5,251 nucleotides of DNA from Desulfoplanes sp. (lineage in GTDB: Bacteria > Desulfobacterota > Desulfovibrionia > Desulfovibrionales > Desulfomicrobiaceae), in the NCBI GenBank assembly GCA_028708105.1, contig JAQVZR010000169.1, positions 1 to 5,251 of the forward strand. Reading direction: 5' to 3'. The notes under the pieces were generated by a model that saw nothing but the letters and a program-made list of their open reading frames with translations, was not told the origin of the DNA and searched no databases. Below are positions 1 through 5,251 of the stretch, in pieces; the first letter of the stretch is position 1; each line of letters begins with the position of its first letter. The position numbers and the translations under genes are program-made.

Positions 1-1
1 T

Positions 2-1423
2 CTGCTCAAGACGTCCTTTGCAGATGGTGCACCGGGCACCCGCTTTTTGTCCGGCGGGGTGACTTTTTGCACCCTGCAGCCCATGCGCAGCATCCCTTTT
101 AGCGTCATGTGTCTGGTGGGACTTTCAGATGGTGCCTTTCCCCGCCAGGACCGTTCGCCTGGTTTTGATCTCATCCGTGCGGCTTCGCGTAAGGGGGACC
201 GCTCCCTGCGTATGGATGATCGGTATCTTTTTTTAGAAGCCCTGATTTCAGCCCGGGATGAAATATATTTTTCTTATGTGGGTCAGGACGTACGTGACAA
301 CGCAACCCTCCCCCCCTGTGTCCTCTTGAGCGAGGTTATGGATTATCTGGACAGATATTACCCTGTGGATAACGGGAACGGGAAACTCTCGGAACTCCTG
401 ACGATCAAACACCGGCTGCAGGGATTCCATCCCTCCTACTTCGAACCTGATGCACTCCATAAAAGTTATGTCCGGGACAATCTGCTGGGGGCAGTGGCAT
501 TGCTGCAACCACGGATTCTCTCTCCTTTTATTCAGGATGATCTGCCTGAACAGGAACTGTCTGGCCGGGACATCCGTTTGGATGATGTGCGTGGATTCTG
601 GAAAAATCCGGCCAGGTTTCTGGTGCAGCATCGTCTGGGCATCACCCTGCGCACCCCGGAAGAGGGGGTGCAGGATGTCGAGCCTCTGGAACAGCTTGAT
701 TCCCTTGTGCGCTATCTGCTTGGTCAGGATCTGATGCACGGCGGCAAGGAAAATCGGGAAGATGCCTATGTCCGGGCCCGGGGGACCAATCTGCTTCCCC
801 AGGGCACTATGGGGCGGCGACAGTTTGATAGTATGTGCAGAGACGTAGATGCTATGCGGGCCCGGGCCCTGGCGATCACGGATGGGGCTGACGGTGAGAA
901 GCCGCTTTCCGGGACCATTGTTTGTGGCAGCCACGATATCCAGGCTGTGCTGAGTGATGTCTATCCCCAGGGGCAGGTGCTGGGTCGGTTCGCCAAGGCC
1001 AAGGGCAAGGACTTTTTGGACGCATGGATACATCATCTTGTTTTGCAGCTTCTCGCGCCGTCCTCGGAAATGCGCACCACCTGGATGGTTGCCCAAGACG
1101 GATTTTGGCGTTTTGAACCCCTGAACAATGCCAAAGATTTTTTGGAGGATCTTCTGGCCTTGTTTGATCGGGGACACAATGAGTGTCTGCATTTTTTCCC
1201 GGAATCGTCCCATGCCTTTGCCAAGGAATTTCCAAAAAATATTTTTGGCGCCCGTACCAAGGCCCGCACACAGTGGCAGGGATCTGATTTTTCATACAGC
1301 GAAAAGGATGATGTGTATTTTTCTCTCTGTTTCCGGGATGTGGAACCTCTTGATGAAACCTTTGAAAAGCTGGCTGCTCAGGTATTTGGTCCCATCGTGG
1401 ACATGGTGAGCAAGGAAGGATGA
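2..1423 (+). CDS. recC: RecBCD enzyme subunit RecC, C-terminal part (5' end outside window)
   Basis: RecC is the scaffold subunit of exonuclease V: it splits the incoming duplex, guides the strands and recognises Chi. The frame is open from base 2, so the gene starts upstream. The in-frame TTG at 47 is not a start, because the residues before it already align with RecC. The visible 473 residues correspond roughly to E. coli RecC 640-1122 (recalled sequence, full length 1122). Diagnostic blocks, numbered from base 2, are MRSIPF (28-33) followed by CLVGLSDGAFPR (37-48), KGDRSLRMDDRYLFLEAL (64-81) and FWKNPARFLVQHRLGI (from 199). The last block opens the degenerate nuclease-like C-terminal domain; as in known RecC, no D-(D/E)-x-K active site is visible there. 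D66 aligns with E. coli D705, reported as a Chi-recognition residue. The stop overlaps the first possible recB start by four bases. The frame is intact and identification is secure. Confidence 0.95.
   Translation: MLKTSFADGAPGTRFLSGGVTFCTLQPMRSIPFSVMCLVGLSDGAFPRQDRSPGFDLIRAASRKGDRSLRMDDRYLFLEALISARDEIYFSYVGQDVRDNATLPPCVLLSEVMDYLDRYYPVDNGNGKLSELLTIKHRLQGFHPSYFEPDALHKSYVRDNLLGAVALLQPRILSPFIQDDLPEQELSGRDIRLDDVRGFWKNPARFLVQHRLGITLRTPEEGVQDVEPLEQLDSLVRYLLGQDLMHGGKENREDAYVRARGTNLLPQGTMGRRQFDSMCRDVDAMRARALAITDGADGEKPLSGTIVCGSHDIQAVLSDVYPQGQVLGRFAKAKGKDFLDAWIHHLVLQLLAPSSEMRTTWMVAQDGFWRFEPLNNAKDFLEDLLALFDRGHNECLHFFPESSHAFAKEFPKNIFGARTKARTQWQGSDFSYSEKDDVYFSLCFRDVEPLDETFEKLAAQVFGPIVDMVSKEG
1412..1420 (+). 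promoter_or_regulatory. recB ribosome binding site (decides between two starts)
   Basis: The sequence AAGGAAGGA lies inside the last codons of recC. Its 5' AAGGA (1412-1416) is only 3 bases from ATG 1420, while its 3' GAAGGA (1415-1420) is 8 bases from ATG 1429. Conventional spacing therefore favours initiation at 1429, giving a 1217-residue RecB. The ATGA overlap at 1420-1423 favours coupled initiation at 1420. The RecB-conserved region begins only around residue 9, so homology does not decide. The purine-rich motif is seen directly; which start it serves is inference. Confidence 0.65.
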
Positions 1424-4400
1424 CGGGGATGAAGAATAGTACGCTCGATATTGCCACCGTTCCCTTGGAAAAGGCCAATCTCATCGAAGCCAGTGCCGGA
1501 ACAGGAAAGACCTATGCCATTGCCGCCCTGTATCTTCGGCTGATCCTGGAGCAGGGGCTCACGGTCCAGCAGATTTTGGTAGTTACCTACACCAAGGCGG
1601 CCACGGCTGAACTCGGGGACCGGATTCGGGCACGCATCAGGGACGCCCTGCTTCTGCTGCAGACAGATCAGGAGAGTGATGATGTGTTGTTACGTGATCT
1701 GATCGGCCGGGTCCGGGCGGCGGGAGAGCAGGAGCTTGCCCGTAACAGGCTGACCCTTGCCCTGCAGGGGTTCGATGAGGCCGCTGTTTTTACTATCCAC
1801 GGTTTCTGCCAGCGCATCCTTACGGAAAACGCCTTTGAAAGCCGGGAAACCTTTGACGCCGAGATCATCACCGACCAGTCCGGATTGGTGAACGGTATTG
1901 CCGAAGATTACTGGCGGGTACACTGTTCTGACATTTCATCTCTTTTCGCGGAATATCTTCAGGATAACAGCCGGAAGTTTTCTCTCAAGGTTCTTGGTTC
2001 CCTGGCCCATACCCTCATGAATCATCAGGAAACCGTGGTTGAACCCTTGCAGGCCGCGGCCGATACCCGGGAACTCGAGGGTGAGTTCGTCCGCAGGTTC
2101 CGGGAGGCGTGTGCTGCATGGGACCAGGGTCACGAAGAGGTCAGGGAGATTCTTTTTGACCATCCCGCATTGAACCGGAAAACTTACGGGGTGAAGACTG
2201 CTGTGCCTAAGGTGCTTCGTGAGATCGGAGACATGTTTGCCGAGGATGAACCGACCCTTGTTGTGCCGGAAAAATTCGAACTGGTTACCCAATCCTTTGT
2301 CTTGACCCACTGCAAAAAAAACAGCGAGCCTCCGGAACATCCTTTTTTTGCAGCCTGTGACGCTCTTTTCGGGATACATGCATCTCTGGTTGCGGGATTT
2401 CTTTCCAGGATCGTTTCCCTCAAGGCCGGGTTTGCCGCATACCTGATCCGTGAACTGGCCGACAGGAAGACAAAGAGCAATGTCTATGGATACGACGACA
2501 TGCTTCTTCGAGTCAGAAATGTTCTCAAGGACGGGAACAATGTTTTGCAGGATGCCGTGCGGTCCACCTATGCGGCCGCACTCATCGACGAGTTCCAGGA
2601 TACTGATCCGGTCCAGTATGATATTTTTTCAACTCTTTTTCAGATCCCTTCGCACATCCTGTTTCTCATCGGCGATCCCAAACAGGCCATTTACGGATTC
2701 CGTGGGGCGGACATCTTCACCTACATGCCGGCCGCGCGCAAGGCAGACCGGGCCTACACCATGGACACCAACTGGCGTTCAGAACCAGGGCTTTTGGATG
2801 CGGTGAACCATCTGTTCAGCCGCATGACCAACCCCTTTGTCTTTCGGGATATCGGGTTCGAATCTGTTCTTCCGGCCCCTACCCCCATGTGTTCTCTGGA
2901 GATGCAAAGCGGATTTGAGGCCTTTTTTGAGGCCGAGTTTCCGGACCGACCGGATATTGCTGCGACCTGCACTAGGGCCGCCACTGCCCCCTTGCATCTC
3001 TGGTTTCTGGACAGGGACATGCTTGTTCCCAACAGTAAAAAGGATATCCCCAAGGATACAGCGATATTGAGTCTGGCTCAGGGTGTTGCCGCCGAGGCCT
3101 CGCGTCTGGTGCGCATGGGCCGGCAGGGGCTTATAACCCTCGGCAGGGACCACGAGCCTCTCGAACCCCGGCACCTGGCCGTTTTGGTGCGTACCAACCG
3201 ACAGGCGGTTATGGTCCAGGAAGCCCTGCGACGCTGCGGGGTGCCCGGGGTTATTGCCGGCAGCGGCAATGTTTTTCATACCGACCAGGCACTGGAACTG
3301 CTCCGGGTTATGGAAGGTGTGGCTGAGTGCGGTGTGCCCTCACGTGTCAAGTCGGCTCTGGCCACGAGGATGCTTGGATTTGATGCTCCCGGGCTGGACG
3401 CACTGGTGACGGACGAAAAGAAATGGGATCAAATTTTGACGGAATTTGTCGCCTTTCGGGAGAATTGGGAGGCCCGGGGATTCATGGGCTTTTTCTCGGC
3501 TATGATGAGTGGCTGGCAGGTGCGCCCAAGACTCCTGGGCATGGAAGGGGGCGAGCGCATGCTGACTAATGTTCTCCATCTCATGGAAATTCTGCACAGT
3601 GCCGAAGGGGATCATGAGCTTACTATGTCCGGTCTGCTGACCTGGTTTACCGAACAATGCCATCGGGAAAATGCCGAAAGCGAAGAGCATCAGCTCCGTC
3701 TGGAAAGTGATGAACGGGCTGTTCAGATCGTGACCATCCATAAGAGTAAGGGATTGCAGTACCCCGTTGTTTTTTGTCCTTTTCTCTTCGAGGGAGTTCG
3801 GAAGAATACGGAGATCCTGATCCATGATCCCCATAGCCGGACCAGTCTGCTGGACATGAGCGATCCGGCTTCCGCGGAACGGAAGACGAGGGCGTACAAG
3901 GAAATTCTGGCGGAGAACATGCGCCTGGCCTATGTGGCTCTCACCAGGGCTGAATCCCGGTGTTATCTGGCCTGTGGCCGGGTGAACGAGGCGGATTTTT
4001 CCGCCATGGCCTATATCTTTTCAGGGTACCGGCCGGGAGAAGAATTCGAGATCGATGGGCTTGCTACGCTGTGGAAAGGGCTTGATAATGCAACGATGCG
4101 CCAGAATCTCGGGAAGCTGGAACAGGAAATCCCGGGATGTGCTGTCTATCCCCTGCCGGAAGGACCTGGGCAATTTGCTGTTCTGCAGGATTCCGCAATG
4201 AGTGCACGCCTTGAGCTGCCGGTATTTTCGCGGATTGTTGAGCAGAGTTGTGGGATATCCAGTTTTTCTTCCCTGGTGCGGGGCAGGGATCATACAGCGC
4301 GGCCCGGTTTTGACGAACCCTTGGAGCCCTCCGGGGAAGCCGTAGAAAATGGTGGGGATTCGTTTTTTTCATTTCCCAAAGGGGCAGGGCCAGGAACCAT

Positions 4401-5082
4401 GCTCCATGATGTTTTGGAGCATCTGAATTTTTTAGCCGCAGGATCTGAAGAATCTAACGTGCTGATCCGGGAAAAACTCCAGCGCTATGGCATGGATGAA
4501 AAATGGACTCCCGTGGTGATGGCCGCCATGCAGGAAATTACACACGTGGATCTCGGCCATGGATTTTCTTTCAGTCAGGTACGGGAAACTTTGCCGGAAC
4601 TGGAATTTTACTATCCTCTCAAGAACGTGACCTTCATGGGACTCAGCAGCCTTTACAGAAAATGGGGGCAACGTCTGCCAAAAGCGTTCACCGAAAGGAT
4701 GGATGGACTCAGGTTTTCTCCAAGACAGGGATTCATGCTCGGTTTTATCGACCTGGTCTTTCGGCATGAAGGCAAATGGTATCTGGTGGACTGGAAGTCC
4801 AATCACCTTGGCAATGATTTCGATCAGTACCGGCAGGAAAATCTGACACAGGCCATGGCCGAACACATGTATTTTTTGCAGTCCCACATCTATACCGTGG
4901 CTCTGGACGGCTACCTGCAGATGCGTCTTCCGGAAACATATACCTACGAACGTGATTTCGGCGGGATTATCTATGTCTTCCTGCGCGGGGTGAATGCGGA
5001 GTTGGGGCCTGGATACGGAATGTATCGGGAAAAGCCGGAGCCCGGATTTGTCAGGGAATTGTCGGCATATCTGATCGGGTGA
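1420..5082 (+). CDS. recB: RecBCD enzyme subunit RecB (3'-5' helicase and nuclease), complete
   Basis: RecB is the ATP-driven 3'-5' translocase and sole nuclease of exonuclease V. It resects double-strand ends and, after Chi, loads RecA in the cytoplasm. At 1220 residues it is slightly longer than E. coli RecB (1180). Helicase motifs, in order: Walker A EASAGTGKT 23-31 (K30); Ia TYTKAATAEL 56-65; FTIHGFCQ 124-131; II (Walker B) LIDEFQDTD 388-396; III IGDPKQAIYGFRGAD 417-431; IV DTNWRS 449-454; V VTIHKSKGLQYP 771-782; VI YVALTRAE 838-845. The nuclease domain begins near the SFSSL block (948-952). Its centre is complete: H996, E1060, D1111 in GFIDLVF, D1124 and K1126 in DWKS, and QxxxY at 1154-1158. 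By alignment these match E. coli H956, E1020, D1067, D1080 and K1082. The C-terminal FGGIIYVFLRG (1180-1190) is also RecB-like. The start is ATG 1420 or ATG 1429 (residue 4). No frameshift or missing catalytic residue was seen. Confidence 0.97.
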   Translation: MTGMKNSTLDIATVPLEKANLIEASAGTGKTYAIAALYLRLILEQGLTVQQILVVTYTKAATAELGDRIRARIRDALLLLQTDQESDDVLLRDLIGRVRAAGEQELARNRLTLALQGFDEAAVFTIHGFCQRILTENAFESRETFDAEIITDQSGLVNGIAEDYWRVHCSDISSLFAEYLQDNSRKFSLKVLGSLAHTLMNHQETVVEPLQAAADTRELEGEFVRRFREACAAWDQGHEEVREILFDHPALNRKTYGVKTAVPKVLREIGDMFAEDEPTLVVPEKFELVTQSFVLTHCKKNSEPPEHPFFAACDALFGIHASLVAGFLSRIVSLKAGFAAYLIRELADRKTKSNVYGYDDMLLRVRNVLKDGNNVLQDAVRSTYAAALIDEFQDTDPVQYDIFSTLFQIPSHILFLIGDPKQAIYGFRGADIFTYMPAARKADRAYTMDTNWRSEPGLLDAVNHLFSRMTNPFVFRDIGFESVLPAPTPMCSLEMQSGFEAFFEAEFPDRPDIAATCTRAATAPLHLWFLDRDMLVPNSKKDIPKDTAILSLAQGVAAEASRLVRMGRQGLITLGRDHEPLEPRHLAVLVRTNRQAVMVQEALRRCGVPGVIAGSGNVFHTDQALELLRVMEGVAECGVPSRVKSALATRMLGFDAPGLDALVTDEKKWDQILTEFVAFRENWEARGFMGFFSAMMSGWQVRPRLLGMEGGERMLTNVLHLMEILHSAEGDHELTMSGLLTWFTEQCHRENAESEEHQLRLESDERAVQIVTIHKSKGLQYPVVFCPFLFEGVRKNTEILIHDPHSRTSLLDMSDPASAERKTRAYKEILAENMRLAYVALTRAESRCYLACGRVNEADFSAMAYIFSGYRPGEEFEIDGLATLWKGLDNATMRQNLGKLEQEIPGCAVYPLPEGPGQFAVLQDSAMSARLELPVFSRIVEQSCGISSFSSLVRGRDHTARPGFDEPLEPSGEAVENGGDSFFSFPKGAGPGTMLHDVLEHLNFLAAGSEESNVLIREKLQRYGMDEKWTPVVMAAMQEITHVDLGHGFSFSQVRETLPELEFYYPLKNVTFMGLSSLYRKWGQRLPKAFTERMDGLRFSPRQGFMLGFIDLVFRHEGKWYLVDWKSNHLGNDFDQYRQENLTQAMAEHMYFLQSHIYTVALDGYLQMRLPETYTYERDFGGIIYVFLRGVNAELGPGYGMYREKPEPGFVRELSAYLIG

Positions 5083-5093
5083 GGGGAGCTGTC

Positions 5094-5138
5094 ATGACGC
5101 AAAGAATAACGTTAGAAATTTGGGAGGACGGACAATGA
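5094..5138 (+). CDS. candidate 14-codon micro-ORF between recB and recD
   Basis: This short frame begins 11 bases after the recB stop and encodes MTQRITLEIWEDGQ. The sequence GGGGAG at 5083-5088 sits 5 bases before its ATG, an acceptable Shine-Dalgarno position. Its TGA overlaps the ATG of the next short frame as ATGA (5135-5138). The peptide is not recognised and shows no signal or membrane segment. It could be a translated leader that couples recB translation to recD, a remnant of a longer recD N-terminus, or chance. Only the start, stop and spacing are seen; translation is inferred. Confidence 0.25.
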   Translation: MTQRITLEIWEDGQ

Positions 5139-5173
5139 TTCTTTCCTCGTACGAAACAGGAATATGGTCATGA
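5135..5173 (+). CDS. candidate 12-codon micro-ORF overlapping the putative recD start
   Basis: This frame encodes MILSSYETGIWS. The best Shine-Dalgarno sequence of the region, GGGAGG at 5122-5127, lies 7 bases before its ATG. Its stop overlaps the ATG at 5170 in a second ATGA (5170-5173). The peptide resembles nothing I recognise. If translated, it would deliver ribosomes onto the recD start, which has a weaker binding site of its own. It may equally be a chance frame in a spacer of about 80-90 bases. Confidence 0.25.
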   Translation: MILSSYETGIWS

Positions 5174-5251
5174 TTGTAAAACAAGCACGGCTATTTGCTT
5201 TGCCGGATTCCGTCCTCTGTTTACGGGAAACGGGGCTGTTTTCCTCCATAG
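5170..5251 (+). CDS. recD: probable RecD N-terminus (3' end outside window)
   Basis: RecD is the 5'-3' superfamily 1B helicase subunit of exonuclease V, and its gene normally follows recB directly. The frame stays open from ATG 5170 to the window end (27 full codons). It is bounded upstream by in-frame stops at 5107 and 5113. Start choices are ATG 5164 (two residues longer) and ATG 5170. An AGGA at 5158-5161 lies 2 bases from the former and 8 from the latter, so 5170 is preferred. The segment SVLCLRETGLFSSI resembles the short helical N-terminus of many RecD proteins, with a Leu-rich stretch then a Gly-Leu-Phe turn. No helicase motif falls inside the window. The call rests mainly on gene order and this weak resemblance. 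Confidence 0.55.
   Translation, partial: MIVKQARLFALPDSVLCLRETGLFSSI

Noticed and set aside
858..869. Perfect 12-base palindrome GGGCCCGGGCCC, with a related 10-base palindrome at 772-781
   Set aside because: Both lie within recC codons for Arg-Ala type residues and lack a spaced loop or T tract. They are compatible with GC-rich codon choice rather than a regulatory site.
248..1213. A 321-codon open frame on the minus strand inside recC
   Set aside because: It lies wholly antisense to a frame that aligns with RecC along its length. The translation shows no recognisable domain and has the composition expected of a reverse-strand shadow. The same holds for the other minus-strand frames, such as 876-1484 and 4432-4887.
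47..1423. A gene starting at TTG 47
   Set aside because: The 15 codons upstream to base 2 continue the RecC alignment, so the TTG is an internal Leu codon of a gene cut by the window edge.
2314..2321. A run of eight A within recB (codons for Lys-Lys-Asn) as a programmed or transcriptional slippage site
   Set aside because: Slippage either way would reach a stop shortly downstream and give a helicase fragment of roughly 300-345 residues with no evident role. No stimulatory structure was seen. Similar 7-base T runs occur elsewhere (around 228, 2343 and 4363), so it looks like ordinary homopolymer content.
4784..4791. Chi-like octamer TCTGGTGG (also at about 112-119), one base off E. coli Chi
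   Set aside because: The Chi sequence of this organism is unknown, and a 7 of 8 match is expected by chance in 5 kb. Nothing links it to function here.
5205..5235. Weak inverted repeat near TCCGT / ACGGG as a terminator or attenuator
   Set aside because: The stem is about five pairs with a wobble, has no U tract and lies within the putative recD frame.

Overview
The window holds the core of one RecBCD (exonuclease V) recombination-repair operon, read entirely on the + strand. It contains the C-terminal ~42% of recC, a complete recB, and the probable first ~27 codons of recD. Homology calls rest on family sequences recalled from memory, mainly E. coli RecBCD; no search was run. A recC-recB-recD arrangement is typical of Proteobacteria and related Gram-negative phyla. 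Base composition is moderately GC-rich by eye, and protein identity to the E. coli enzymes looks moderate. recC and recB abut, without the ptrA gene that separates them in E. coli. A non-enterobacterial proteobacterium or Desulfobacterota-type bacterium would fit, but the genus cannot be fixed from this window.

Layout: recC enters already open at the left edge and ends in TGA at 1423. recB begins either at the ATG that overlaps this stop (ATGA, 1420-1423) or at a second in-frame ATG at 1429. It runs to TGA at 5082 and carries all superfamily 1A helicase motifs plus an intact RecB-family nuclease centre. The last 169 bases (5083-5251) contain no long closed gene. They hold two very short candidate reading frames (14 and 12 codons), each with a Shine-Dalgarno-like sequence. 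Each overlaps the next start by ATGA, and the second overlaps the start of a frame that stays open to the window end. That last frame resembles the N-terminus of RecD.

How the genes work together: RecB is the slower 3'-5' helicase motor and the single nuclease of the complex. RecC is the scaffold that splits the duplex and reads the Chi sequence. RecD is the fast 5'-3' helicase and regulates the nuclease. The tight recC-recB junction suggests co-translation of two subunits made in equal amounts. No promoter, terminator, RNA gene, mobile element, CRISPR array or significant repeat was seen. Apart from the recB-recD junction, this is an ordinary housekeeping region, and I found no convincing undescribed system.
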